64,000 nucleotides of DNA from Rhodococcus qingshengii JCM 15477 (GCF_023221595.1 NZ_CP096567.1:186001-250000); one strand, 5' to 3'. Positions 55,324-63,963 are shown, counted from the stretch's first letter. Notes: generated by a model not told the origin, from the letters alone. Numbers and translations are program-made.

Positions 55324-56772
55324 ATGAGCATTAAACACTTTCCATTCCTGATCGCCGGCGAGGCGACGACGACCGATAGCCGTATCGAGATCCGCAATCC
55401 ATTCGACGGTCGGATTGTCGCAACTGTGTCCGAGGCGGATCCGGTGCACATCGAGTCCGCGATCGCAGCTGCCTCGGCGGTGGCCACCGAATTCGCGAGT
55501 ACACCCGTGCATATCCGCGCAGACGCTCTTATACACATATCAACGCGTCTGAACGACCGCCACGAGGAGATTGCCCAGCTCATCTCAGCCGAATCCGGCA
55601 AGCCAATCAAGTGGGCGCGTGTCGAGGTTACCCGCGCCGCTACCACCTTCCGGTGGGCAGCCGAGGAGGCCAGGCGCTGGAGTGGACACATGCAACGACT
55701 CGATACCGATGCAGGCTCGGACGGTCGTTTGGCTCTGGTTCACCGGGTCCCGCGCGGCCCCATCCTCGGGATCGCCCCGTTCAACTTTCCGCTCAACTTG
55801 GTCGCCCACAAAGTTGCGCCGGCGCTCGCCGTCGGTGCGCCGATCATCGTCAAGCCTGCGCCAGCGACACCGCTGTCGAGTCTGGTGCTCGGTGAGCTGC
55901 TGGCGGAAACGTCACTGCCAGAAGGCGCGTGGTCCGTGTTGACCGTCTCGAACGAAAAGGCTTCGGAGATGGTCCAGGATCCGCGTCTGCCGGTGGTCTC
56001 ATTCACCGGTTCGGTTCCTGTGGGGTGGGCCATCCGCGATCGGGTGCCGCGAAAACACGTCACGCTCGAATTGGGAGGAAACGCCGCCGTCGTGGTGTGT
56101 GAAGACTGGTCCGATGAAGCCGGACAGGACTTCGCGGCCGAACGAATTGCGCGGTTCTCGATGTACCAAGCTGGTCAGTCCTGCATCGCGGTGCAGCGAG
56201 TATTCTTGCACGACAAGCACTACGAGAGCATGCGGCAACGGATACTGTCCTGGATCGGCATGTTGTCCACCGGTGCACCCGACGACGACGCTACCGATGT
56301 CGGTCCACTGATCGACGAGCGTGCTGCCGTGCGTGTGGAGCAGTGGATCGACGAGGCGGTGGCAGGCGGTGCGACCGTTCTCACCGGTGGCGGACGAGTG
56401 GGGGCCGTTGTCGAGCCCACCGTGATCGAGGACGCGCCCCGCGGCGCGCGGGTACTCGACGACGAAGTCTTCGGACCTGTCGTGGCGCTCTGCAAGGTCT
56501 CCTCGGACGAGGATGCGTTCGAGAAGGTCAATGAGTCTCGGTTCGGTTTGCAGGCAGGGGTTTTCACCTCAAACCTGCAGACCGCTTTTCGCGCCTCACG
56601 TGTTCTGAACGTCGGTGGAGTCATCGTCGGTGATGTCCCGAGCTACCGCGCCGATCAGATGCCGTACGGGGGCGTGAAGGACTCTGGGACAGGCAAAGAG
56701 GGAGTCCTTTCGGCAATGGAAGATCTCACTGAGGAGAAGGTGCTCGTTCTGACCGGCATCGACGTTCTGTAG
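55324..56772 (+). CDS. NAD(P)+-dependent aldehyde dehydrogenase
   Basis: A 482-residue aldehyde dehydrogenase from ATG 55324 (MSIKHFPFLIAGEATTTDSR). Family motifs are PFNFPLNLVAHK, the general base Glu249 in VTLELGGNAAVV and the catalytic Cys287 in GQSCIAVQRVF, with the usual ending FTSNLQTAFRASRVLNVGG and DQMPYGGVKDSGTGKEG. The open frame extends far upstream but only through the hydrolase gene in another frame. Length is normal. It turns the aldehyde made in the pathway to a carboxylic acid. Substrate is unknown. Confidence 0.92.
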   Translation: MSIKHFPFLIAGEATTTDSRIEIRNPFDGRIVATVSEADPVHIESAIAAASAVATEFASTPVHIRADALIHISTRLNDRHEEIAQLISAESGKPIKWARVEVTRAATTFRWAAEEARRWSGHMQRLDTDAGSDGRLALVHRVPRGPILGIAPFNFPLNLVAHKVAPALAVGAPIIVKPAPATPLSSLVLGELLAETSLPEGAWSVLTVSNEKASEMVQDPRLPVVSFTGSVPVGWAIRDRVPRKHVTLELGGNAAVVVCEDWSDEAGQDFAAERIARFSMYQAGQSCIAVQRVFLHDKHYESMRQRILSWIGMLSTGAPDDDATDVGPLIDERAAVRVEQWIDEAVAGGATVLTGGGRVGAVVEPTVIEDAPRGARVLDDEVFGPVVALCKVSSDEDAFEKVNESRFGLQAGVFTSNLQTAFRASRVLNVGGVIVGDVPSYRADQMPYGGVKDSGTGKEGVLSAMEDLTEEKVLVLTGIDVL

Positions 56773-56873
56773 AGCGGTGGTTGCCGTTGATCCACGCACG
56801 TGGTTCGTTCGTCCACGACATCAGCCGACGGCGTCTTCGCATGAACGCCTCAGATCATTTCTGCCGGTTTGGA

Positions 56874-58313
56874 GGCTCATCCCAATCGGGGGTGTAGGAG
56901 TTGGGGTCTGAAGCCGCCGGTCTCGAGCAGGCTTCGGGCGATGTAGTTGGTCAGGTTGCGGAACCCGAGTGCGGAGCCGCGCAGGTGTTCGAGCCGTCCG
57001 TTGAGCGCCTCGGTCGGCCCGTTGCTGGTGCCGGGTCGTTCGAAGTAGGCGAGCACGTCAGCGGCTCGCTTCTTCAGGGTCCGGCCCAGGGTGGTGAGCT
57101 CGGTGAGCACCTTGGGGACGCCGGCGCTGAGGTCGGTGATCAGCTTCTCCATGAGCTCGCGGCCACGTTGCCGGTCCTCGTGGCGATAGGCGGCGATCAT
57201 GCGCTGGTAGACACCCCAGGTCGCCTCGACCTCGACGTGAGCGTCATCAACGAACAGCGCGCGTAGCCTGTCGCTCTGCTTGTCGGTGAGCAGGTCCGCG
57301 CCGGTGTGCAGCGTGCGCCGCGACTTGTAGAGCGGGTCGTCCCTGAACCCACGGTGCCCGTGGATCGCGAGTTGGACCCGGCGCCGGCACCTGTCGAGGG
57401 CGTCACCGGCCAGGCGCACGACGTGGAAGGGATCCATCACCGTGACCGCGTCCGGGATCTCCTCTGCAGCGGCGGTCTTGAACCCGGTGAAGCCGTCCAT
57501 CGCGACCACCTCGACCGCGTCACGGAAGGCGTCGTCGCGGTCGGCGAGCCAGGTCTTGAACGCCGCCTTCGACCGGCCCTCGACCATGTCCAGCAGCCTT
57601 GCTGGGCCGGCGCCATCGCGGACCGGGGTGAGGTCGATGATCACGGTGACGTACTTGTCGCCACGCCTGGTGTGGCGCCAGACGTGCTCATCGACGCCAA
57701 TGACCTTCACGCCCTCAAACCGCGTGGGGTCGTTGATCAGCAGCCGCTTGCCTTCAGCCAGGACCGCGTTGTTGGCGGTGTCCCACGCGACCCCGAGTCC
57801 CTCGGCGACACGGGCGACGGTGAGGTGTGCGACCACGATCCCTTCCAGCGCCCACCGCAGCCCGGTGCGCGAGAGCTTCGCGCGTGGCTCCGCCGCGGCG
57901 CTGGTGTCTTGGCGCCACACGTGTCCGCAGTCGGCACAGCGGTAGCGGCGCACTACAACTTCCAGCACGGTCGGTCGCCAGCCCAGCGGCTCGTGGGCCA
58001 ACCGCCGGATCACGGTGTCACGAGCAGCGCCTTCGCTGCCGCACCGTCGGCACCACTGATCTGGTTCCACCACGCGGCACGCGAGGACCGCACGATCCGG
58101 TTCAAGTCGTTGTCCGGTCACGCTCAGACCGAGGCCGTCGAGTCGAGCGAAGGCGGTCAGGTCAGGGCGGCCGAAGCCGGCCAGCGGGGTAGCGTCGGAC
58201 ACGTCGAGGTCTTTCGGATGGATGGCGTAGGAACCTCCGTCGTCGGGAGACCTCGACGTCTATCTGCGGACCGACGCGCCCGGCCGACCTACACCGTCAT
58301 CTGAGAAGACCCC
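56874..58313 (-). mobile_element. ISL3-family insertion sequence
   Basis: A 1440-bp element with 25-bp imperfect terminal repeats: GGCTCATCCCAATCGGGGGT... at the left and, reversed, GGGTCTTCTCAGATGACGGT... at the right, both ending GTGTAGG. One intact transposase. No 8-bp target duplication is visible, so one flank has been rearranged. A fragment of the same element lies at 60424-60590. Confidence 0.85.
56877..58202 (-). CDS. ISL3-family transposase
   Basis: A 441-residue transposase. The N-terminal zinc finger is CRRCGSEGAA with CADCGHVWRQDTS, followed by a helix-turn-helix LTVARVAEGLGVAWDTANNA. The DDE core has Asp in VIGVDEHVWRHTRRGDKYVT, Asp in AMDGFTGFKTAAAEEIP, and the C-terminal Glu in SNGPTEALNGRLEHLRGSAL. 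The stop codon lies inside the left terminal repeat. It appears intact. Confidence 0.93.
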   Translation of the reverse strand: MSDATPLAGFGRPDLTAFARLDGLGLSVTGQRLEPDRAVLACRVVEPDQWCRRCGSEGAARDTVIRRLAHEPLGWRPTVLEVVVRRYRCADCGHVWRQDTSAAAEPRAKLSRTGLRWALEGIVVAHLTVARVAEGLGVAWDTANNAVLAEGKRLLINDPTRFEGVKVIGVDEHVWRHTRRGDKYVTVIIDLTPVRDGAGPARLLDMVEGRSKAAFKTWLADRDDAFRDAVEVVAMDGFTGFKTAAAEEIPDAVTVMDPFHVVRLAGDALDRCRRRVQLAIHGHRGFRDDPLYKSRRTLHTGADLLTDKQSDRLRALFVDDAHVEVEATWGVYQRMIAAYRHEDRQRGRELMEKLITDLSAGVPKVLTELTTLGRTLKKRAADVLAYFERPGTSNGPTEALNGRLEHLRGSALGFRNLTNYIARSLLETGGFRPQLLHPRLG

Positions 58314-58540
58314 TGAAACGTCTTCGACGACGACGGGACCGGCGAGGAGGAGGGCGCGGTGAGCTAAAGGAATGGAGCTTGCTCGGCTTCGACGCCGCCG
58401 CAAGCTCCGGTGAAACGGTCGGTACTGGTCGGTCGTCGTCGGTCACCACCGGATGACGGCGTCCCCCACGCTCGGCGTTTGCGCAGTTCAGCGGCTCGTT
58501 CGCCCAGTGGGCGCATCAAGCGATAGACGCAAAGCCGACG

Positions 58541-58578
58541 TGATTAGGTCGTCGGTTCGATTCCGACAGGCGGCTCCG
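58541..58578 (+). pseudogene. 3' fragment of a tRNA gene
   Basis: The T-arm GTCGGTTCGATTCCGAC (58551-58567) is perfect, followed by GGCGGCTCC as acceptor strand. No matching anticodon stem, D-arm or 5' acceptor strand can be found upstream, so only the 3' part of a tRNA remains. Such 3' ends are common attachment sites of integrative elements. The amino acid cannot be named. Confidence 0.65.
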
Positions 58579-58581
58579 GCG

Positions 58582-58621
58582 AACAGCCCCTGACCTGCGG
58601 AAACGCAGGGCAGGGGCTGTT
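58582..58621. terminator. Strong hairpin following the tRNA scar
   Basis: AACAGCCCCTG pairs with CAGGGGCTGTT (11 bp), with an inner stem CCTGCG/CGCAGG closed by a GAAA tetraloop. It lies just after the tRNA end as expected for a tRNA terminator, and could act in both directions. Confidence 0.75.
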
Positions 58622-58834
58622 CGGTTCTGGTGGTCGCGCGATGCGCTGGCCTCACGGCTCTGCCCGACACCGACGTCGCTCTCCTCTGCGACGGACCCCT
58701 CGCCGGCTGAGCGCTCGCGGCCGGCATCCTGTCCGTGTGCCGATAGGCCTCGTACCGCTCGGCAACGCAGCGTGGCGTTGCGTCGCGACCTGGCGACGGC
58801 TCGGCGGGGCGCGATCGTCTCGTGCGTTGGCGGA

Positions 58835-59146
58835 CTACGGGAGCTTGGACGCGAGGACGTCGGCCGCCAGGATCTCGGGTGCTGCGCCGAGGAGGTGCTG
58901 GTTGGCCATCAGGGCTGCGACGATGGCGCCGTTGGCGTGGGCGTCGCGAGCGGCCTCGTCGGGGAATGCATCGAAGATCCAGAAGGTGTCGGCGTGGGTC
59001 CTGACCGCGAACCAGACAATCGTTCCTACTTCTTCGTTGGCGAGCGCGACAGCGCCGGCGAGCAGATCGGCGAGCGCGTCGTGCTGTCCATCGGCCGCGA
59101 CGATCTTGGCGACGAAGGCATACGGAAGTGATGCGGGTGTGGACAT
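58835..59146 (-). CDS. Antibiotic biosynthesis monooxygenase (ABM) domain protein
   Basis: A 103-residue single-domain protein: MSTPASLPYAFVAKIVAADG, ALANEEVGTIVWFAVRTHAD, TFWIFDAFPDEAARDAHANG and AALMANQHLLGAAP. This is the dimeric alpha/beta barrel of quinol monooxygenases such as YgiN. It probably reacts with small quinones or unfolded aromatic compounds without a cofactor. A GAGAACC-type ribosome site precedes ATG. It diverges from the AraC/GlxA-type regulator, 108 bp between starts, and is probably its target. Confidence 0.8.
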   Translation of the reverse strand: MSTPASLPYAFVAKIVAADGQHDALADLLAGAVALANEEVGTIVWFAVRTHADTFWIFDAFPDEAARDAHANGAIVAALMANQHLLGAAPEILAADVLASKLP

Positions 59147-59254
59147 GAGGGGTTCTCCTAGGTGTCGAGGTTTCTTGGTGAAGCGAGTTCAGCGTATGAC
59201 GAGCAAGGGCATGTGAGAAGTGGCGTATACGGCAGTATTGCTATTGTTCGCGCC

Positions 59255-60196
59255 ATGCGTATCGGACTGATCGCGATCGACGGCTGCTTCGGTTCGGCTG
59301 TCGCGTCGGTCATCGACATCGTGCGGGTGGCCGACGGAGCCCGCGGTGATGTCGACCCGCGGATCGACCCGATCGAACTCGCCATCCTCGGACCGAAACG
59401 GAGAGTGACCACGACGGCATCGATGACCCTGTCGGTGGACCACCCGCTGTCGGAGTCCGCAGAGTTCGACGTGGTCGTCGTCCCTGCGCTTGGAACCCTC
59501 ACGGCCGTCGCTACCAACGACGCCCTCCAGAGCCGAGATGCTCGTTCGGTCATCGCCTCGCTCGGGCGCCTCGACGACGCGACCACCCGGATCGCCGCGG
59601 CGTGCACCGGCGTGTTCGCTGTCGCCGAGACCGGACGGCTGCATCATCGGCGGGCGACGACCAGCTGGTTCCTGGGGCCGGAGTTCCTGAAGCGCTATCC
59701 GACCGTCGCCCTCGATCTCGACACCATGGTCGTGGTCGACGGGAACCTCGTCACCGCCGGCGCCGCGTTCGCCCACATCGACCTCGCGCTCTCACTCGTG
59801 CGATCGATCAGCCCCGACCTGGCCCAACATGTCGCCAAGCTCCTCATCATCGACGAGCGTCCGTCGCAGGCGGCCTTCGTCGCCTACGAACATCTCCGGC
59901 ACGAGGACCCGATCGTCGTCGAGTTCGAACGCTTCGTGCGCGCCCGCCTGGACGAACCGTTCAACGTCGCCTTCGTCGCGCAGTCGCTCGGCACCAGCCG
60001 GCGCACCCTCGAACGACGAGTCCGTGCGGCGCTCAACCTCACTCCGCTCGGCTTCGTCCAACGGCTTCGCATCGAACGAGCTCGGCACCTCTCAGCAACC
60101 ACGGACCTCACCTCCGCCGAGATCGCGCTACGGGTCGGCTACGCGAACGCCGAGACTCTGCGCTCCCTCCTGCGTAGGGAGCGACGCCGTTCCTGA
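59255..60196 (+). CDS. GlxA-type AraC-family regulator (DJ-1/PfpI plus HTH)
   Basis: A 313-residue protein from ATG 59255. The N-terminal DJ-1/PfpI-like domain (about 1-190) has VVPALGTLTAVATNDALQS and the nucleophile-elbow-like AACTGVFAVAETGRLHHRRA, and the C-terminal AraC helix-turn-helix pair (about 225-310) is FNVAFVAQSLGTSRRTLERR and LTSAEIALRVGYANAETLRS. GlxA-type regulators respond to small electrophiles or aromatic signals. The longer frame upstream (from 59162) lies in the promoter. It is divergent from the ABM gene, suggesting a two-gene aldehyde/quinone-response unit. Confidence 0.88.
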   Translation: MRIGLIAIDGCFGSAVASVIDIVRVADGARGDVDPRIDPIELAILGPKRRVTTTASMTLSVDHPLSESAEFDVVVVPALGTLTAVATNDALQSRDARSVIASLGRLDDATTRIAAACTGVFAVAETGRLHHRRATTSWFLGPEFLKRYPTVALDLDTMVVVDGNLVTAGAAFAHIDLALSLVRSISPDLAQHVAKLLIIDERPSQAAFVAYEHLRHEDPIVVEFERFVRARLDEPFNVAFVAQSLGTSRRTLERRVRAALNLTPLGFVQRLRIERARHLSATTDLTSAEIALRVGYANAETLRSLLRRERRRS

Positions 60197-60423
60197 CCTA
60201 TCGCCATGCCTGTAGCCGGTGTCCTAGTGCTCGACTGGAACCACCTCTCAGCACGTCGCGTCGACGCTCCTGCGTCGCCCCTGGACGACCCACTCGACAC
60301 GCCCGCAGCACAGGCCATGTGACGTGTCCCGGCTTCCCGGACGGTCGGGGTTGGGTGCTGTGATGTCGCTGCGTTCTCGTAGAGGGGGTCAGCAGACTCG
60401 ATCAGGGTCGATTGGGATGAGAC

Positions 60424-60590
60424 GCGAAGGCGGTCAGGTCAGGGCGGCCGAAGCCGGCCGGCGGGGTAGCGTCGGTCACGTCGAGGTCTTTCGGATGGAT
60501 GGCGTAGGAACCTCCATCGTCGGGAGACCTCGACGTCTACCTGCGGACCGACGCGCCCGGCCGACCTACACCCTCATCTGGGAAGAGCCC
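60424..60590 (-). mobile_element. Truncated ISL3 end, second copy
   Basis: A 167-bp stretch closely matching 58147-58313: the right terminal repeat plus the first 18 codons of the ISL3 transposase. It lies in the same orientation as the full copy. At its right edge it meets an IS256 fragment. With the full ISL3 it brackets the tRNA scar, the monooxygenase gene and the AraC/GlxA gene. Confidence 0.85.
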
Positions 60591-61021
60591 TCAAACCCGT
60601 CTACACGGCTCCGTCGGAGCAGGCCGCGCTCGACCGATTCGCAGAGTTCAGTGACAAATGGGAGAAACGCTATCCCGCGATCATCAGGCTCTGGACTAAC
60701 GCCTGGGCTGAGTTCGTGCCGTTCCTACAATTCGACAACGCCATCCGGCAGGTCATTTACACGACCAACGCCGTCGAGAGTGTCAACGCTCGAATCCGCA
60801 GGGCTGTCAAGGCCCGTGGACACTTTCCGACCGAGGCCGCGGCCTTGAAATGCGTGTATCTGGCCATCATGAGCCTCGATCCCAAAGGCACCGCCCGCCA
60901 ACGCTGGTCCAACCGATGGAAGGCAGCACTGAATGCCTTCGAGATAACGTTCGACGGACGGCTGTCTGCCGGACGAAAGTAGTTAGAAACCAATCAATTA
61001 CACCGTTTTCTGGACAGACCC
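60590..61021 (+). mobile_element. IS256-family transposase C-terminal fragment and right end
   Basis: The frame from 60590 encodes LKPVYTAPSEQAALDRFAEF, FVPFLQFDNAIRQVIYTTNA with VESVNARIRRAVKARGHFPT, and stops at 60982 (ITFDGRLSAGRK). This is the conserved C-terminus of IS256 (mutator-type) transposases, including the catalytic Glu in NAVESVNARIRRA. It is followed by a typical end, ACACCGTTTTCTGGACAGAC, finishing about 61021. The 5' two thirds are missing, replaced by the ISL3 fragment. Confidence 0.85.
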
Positions 61022-61210
61022 GCGAGAAGTGCGACAGCCCACCAGGACTGCGAGGCCTGCGTCCGATTTCCACGCGATGCGTTCGTCCGGGTGCTGTTCG
61101 GTGATGGTGGCGTCGAATTCTCGTGTTTGTCCGGCTATTTCGAGGATCCACTGTGTGTGCACATCGTCGGTTTGTCGAATTTCCCGTACTCCGGACATGA
61201 AGTGCAGGTC
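61022..61210 (-). pseudogene. SRPBCC (polyketide cyclase-like) protein fragment
   Basis: Minus-strand reading gives HFMSGVREIRQTDDVHTQWI and LEIAGQTREFDATITEQHPD with ERIAWKSDAG, which matches the middle of SRPBCC/polyketide-cyclase stress proteins (F-M-x-G-V-x-x-x-x-Q-x-D, EITEQHPDERVAW). It is truncated at the IS256 end at 61021 and has no C-terminal helix. It is a remnant cut by IS256. Confidence 0.65.
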
Positions 61211-61382
61211 GGGACGGTCCGTGTTCAGATGATGAGGTTCGAAGCGTTTCGTTTTCAGACTCGCAATTGGGGTCAGGTTTCTGGCCACATGTCGTATGCG
61301 GGCCATGATTCGCCCGAGCCGGTCGTTGTTGACCCGTCCGGCGGCCTCGTTGAGCTGTAGAGCGGATATGTGCAGTGCGTTG

Positions 61383-62357
61383 TCAATCGAGGCGTTCTCG
61401 GTGTTCGTTGGGTGTCATGCCGGTGGTGTCGCGGAACGCTCGGTAGAAGGTGCGGGGGTCGGAGAATCCTGTTTGTCGAGCGATGAGGGAGACGGGCCGG
61501 GAAGGGTATTTTCGTAGTAGGTGCTGGGCGGACTGGATGCGCGCTGCGCGGAGATATCCCATGACTGTGTGGTCGGTTCCCTGGAACAGGCGGTAGAGGC
61601 TGCGGCGGGAGAGTCGCATCGCGGTGGCGATGCGTTCGGCGTCGAGGTCGGGGTCTGCAAGGTGGGCATGGATGTAGGCCAGAACCTGATCTCGTCGTAG
61701 GAAGGCGGGTATTTCGGCGGCAGAGCGAACCGGTGTGACGAGACTCAGTAGTGATGTGGCCAGTGAGGAGGCGTGAGTCTCGAGCTGTGCGGCGCCGTGG
61801 GGATCGCTGTCTTGGTGTTGGGCCAGTTGGGTGAAAAAGGCTGCGACGGCGGACATCGCTCCTGCACAGCTCATGGTCGTGGCCAGGATGTCTGTGGTCC
61901 GGTCGATGCCGGCGAGCGCGAAGGCTCGATCGGCGGGCACCTTGACGATGACCTGTTCGTAGGGTGCATCGGCGCGGAAAGCGAAGGGCAGGGAACTGTC
62001 GTAGATGACCATTGATCCTGGCGGGACTACTGCAGTGTGTCCGGCCTGTTCGATGACGCAACTTCCGCGCGTCTGGAATGTGGCGAACAGATACTCGTCC
62101 TGTTCCCGCCCTTGGGCGATTCGGCTGCGATTGCGGTGTGTCTGCTCGGCGGTGGCTCGTTTCGTGGACAGAGTGAAGTTCGTGTATCGGCCGAGACGGA
62201 CATCGCCGTAGAAGTCGGGGTCGGCGGGGTCGGTGCTGACGTCGACGTAGGCATGGCGCCGGGCCTCTCGCCAGTAGTCGATGACACCGTCGTCCGGCGC
62301 CCGCGAGGTCGACAACGTTTCGAAGTGTGGCAATGAGGGCTCGTCTGCATCAGCCAT
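61383..62357 (-). CDS. AraC-family transcriptional regulator
   Basis: A 324-residue AraC-type regulator. An AraC-binding-like domain (about 40-180) has EYLFATFQTRGSCVIEQAGH and VVPPGSMVIYDSSLPFAFRA. The C-terminal helix-turn-helix pair is at about 225-324: AERIATAMRLSRRSLYRLFQ and RPVSLIARQTGFSDPRTFYR, ending AFRDTTGMTPNEHRERLD. This architecture is that of NitR/FeaR-type activators of nitrile, amine and alcohol/aldehyde metabolism. It lies 209 bp downstream of the formaldehyde dehydrogenase gene on the same strand and may regulate it. Confidence 0.9.
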   Translation of the reverse strand: MADADEPSLPHFETLSTSRAPDDGVIDYWREARRHAYVDVSTDPADPDFYGDVRLGRYTNFTLSTKRATAEQTHRNRSRIAQGREQDEYLFATFQTRGSCVIEQAGHTAVVPPGSMVIYDSSLPFAFRADAPYEQVIVKVPADRAFALAGIDRTTDILATTMSCAGAMSAVAAFFTQLAQHQDSDPHGAAQLETHASSLATSLLSLVTPVRSAAEIPAFLRRDQVLAYIHAHLADPDLDAERIATAMRLSRRSLYRLFQGTDHTVMGYLRAARIQSAQHLLRKYPSRPVSLIARQTGFSDPRTFYRAFRDTTGMTPNEHRERLD

Positions 62358-62500
62358 GGCCGGATCACCTGCCTTACGGATACCACTGAGTTTACTGAGC
62401 CGCGCGGGAAAGTCCTGCGGGTCGGGAGAGAGCGAGCCGGCCCTGTGTCCGCCAGTCGGGGGGCGATCACAGGGCCGGAAATCTACGCGTGCTGCAAAAC

Positions 62501-62596
62501 GCTCAGGCCGTGAGCATTCCGTGCTGTATTATGCTCAGACCGTGAGCTTTCCGTGCTGGATCGTGCTCAGGCTGGAATCATTCCGTGTGGGTCGAT
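62501..62596 (-). repeat. Three 32-bp tandem repeats at the 3' end of fdhA
   Basis: Units begin GCTCAG at 62501, 62533 and 62565. The first two agree at 27 of 32 positions; the third, which contains the real fdhA end, agrees at 22 and 20. In the gene's orientation each unit encodes a version of x-x-HG(M/K)-x-x-(A/V)-stop, so the terminal codons plus stop seem to have been duplicated beyond the gene. Confidence 0.75.
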
Positions 62597-63760
62597 GATG
62601 AACTTGCTCGATGACCCCTGATCGAAGGTCTCGTAGGCGGCGGGTGCTTCGTCGAGGCCGATGACCTTGGTGTTGAGCATTGCGCTCAGATACGGCATGC
62701 GGTCCCACAGGATCGACATCATCAACTCGCGGTTGTAATGCATGATCGGTGCCTGCCCCGCGGACAGGCGCGGTGACTTGATCCAGGCCTTGCCGAATTC
62801 GAGCGGGAAGATGCCTTCCTGTTCGGCCTTTGTCGGTGCCAGAGGGTCGGGGCCGTAGACGCCGATGACGCCGGTGGCGCCGCCGGCACGGGTGGCTTCG
62901 AGGACGTCGTTGATGGCACCTGCCGGCTGAGGCTGATTGGACTCCGAGCCGATGCCGTGTGCTTCGGAGCCGACATAGTCGACGCCACAATCGACTTCGC
63001 GCTCACCGAGGATGGCCTCGATCTGGTCGGGCAAGGGGATGTCCTGGCTCAGGTCGATGGTCTCGCAGCCGTTGTTCTTGACCAGGTCGAGTCGGTCCTG
63101 ATAGTAGTCGCCGACGATGATGCAGGATGCGCCGAGAAGGCGTGCTGCTGCTGCGCCGCAGCGTCCGACCGGCCCGGCGCCGGCGATGTACACCGTTGAA
63201 CCTGGTTTGGCCCCTGCCTCGATGAGTCCGTGAAAGGCGGTGGGAAGGATGTCCGAGAGCAGGGCAAGATCGAGGATCTTGTCCATGGCCTGGTCCTTGT
63301 CCGGGAAACGGAGGAGTTGGAAGTCCGCGTACGGGACGAACAGGTATTCGGCTTGTCCGCCCACCCAGTCGCCGAGATTGAAACCGTATGCGCCGCAGGA
63401 GACTGCAGGATTGACGGTTTCACAGACATCTGTGCGGCGAGCTTTACAGTTGCGGCATCGTCCACAGGCGACGTTGAAGGGGACCGAGACGAGATCGCCT
63501 TCTTTGAGGAACTCCACGTCGGAGCCGACCTCGATGATCTCTCCGGTCATCTCGTGGCCCATGACCATACCCTGGGGGACGGGGAAGGACCCTCGGTAAA
63601 TGTGCAGGTCGCTGCCGCAAATGTTGGTAGCGACGATTTTCAGGATGACGCCGTGGGGCGCTTTTCGTCCGTTCGGCATCTCCAGCTTGGGGAAGTCGAG
63701 TTTCTCGACCTTCATGGTGCCGGGGCTCTCGAACACCACTGCGCGGTTGCTGTCTGCCAT
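62567..63760 (-). CDS. fdhA: Glutathione-independent formaldehyde dehydrogenase
   Basis: A 397-residue zinc-dependent medium-chain dehydrogenase from ATG 63760 (MADSNRAVVFESPGTMKVEK), preceded by AGGAGCGA. Catalytic zinc ligands are Cys and Asp/His in TNICGSDLHIYRG and GHEMTGEIIEVGS; structural zinc cysteines are in ACGRCRNCKARRTDVC. The nucleotide-binding turn is YIAGAGPVGRCGAAAARLLG. Length and long inserts (TDVCETVNPAVSCGAYGFNL) match the NAD+-dependent, glutathione-independent formaldehyde dehydrogenase of Pseudomonas putida, which dismutates or oxidises formaldehyde. A longer frame upstream has no conserved residues. It is possibly controlled by the AraC protein at 61383. Confidence 0.9.
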   Translation of the reverse strand: MADSNRAVVFESPGTMKVEKLDFPKLEMPNGRKAPHGVILKIVATNICGSDLHIYRGSFPVPQGMVMGHEMTGEIIEVGSDVEFLKEGDLVSVPFNVACGRCRNCKARRTDVCETVNPAVSCGAYGFNLGDWVGGQAEYLFVPYADFQLLRFPDKDQAMDKILDLALLSDILPTAFHGLIEAGAKPGSTVYIAGAGPVGRCGAAAARLLGASCIIVGDYYQDRLDLVKNNGCETIDLSQDIPLPDQIEAILGEREVDCGVDYVGSEAHGIGSESNQPQPAGAINDVLEATRAGGATGVIGVYGPDPLAPTKAEQEGIFPLEFGKAWIKSPRLSAGQAPIMHYNRELMMSILWDRMPYLSAMLNTKVIGLDEAPAAYETFDQGSSSKFIIDPHGMIPA

Positions 63761-63865
63761 GCTGTCGCTCCTAACCTGGGGGATCCCTGCACGCTGCGAT
63801 TCGGGACCCGGTTGTGGTGGCGTGGCCACCGGGGGACCTTTCGAACGTATGCGCACGTGGCGATA

Positions 63866-63888
63866 CGTGTCAGTGACCTTGCGTGTCA
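63866..63888. promoter_or_regulatory. Direct repeats upstream of fdhA
   Basis: CGTGTCA occurs at 63866-63872 and 63882-63888, start to start 16 bp, about 105-130 bp before the fdhA start. Tandem half-sites of this kind are typical for AraC-family activators, so they are candidate binding sites for a regulator of fdhA or of the divergent gene at 63964. Confidence 0.35.
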
Positions 63889-63963
63889 ACTGAGTGACGA
63901 TGTGTGCCAGGAGTGCTGTGGGGTCTGCCGCAAGGCTCCCTTCCTTCGTTATGGTCACCGGCA

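Larger units (their letters stand above)
58314..58834. other. Intergenic with a tRNA scar
   Basis: About 520 bp between ISL3 and the monooxygenase gene. No protein gene is seen; antisense frames over the tRNA scar are artefacts. It contains the tRNA 3' remnant and a strong hairpin, listed separately. Confidence 0.45.

Noticed and set aside
57306..58304. Plus-strand frame of 332 codons opposite the ISL3 transposase
   Set aside because: Antisense shadow of a conserved transposase.
58488..58727. Protein gene containing CRNRTDDLITSA over the tRNA scar
   Set aside because: This peptide is a well-known artefact of translating tRNA T-arms antisense.
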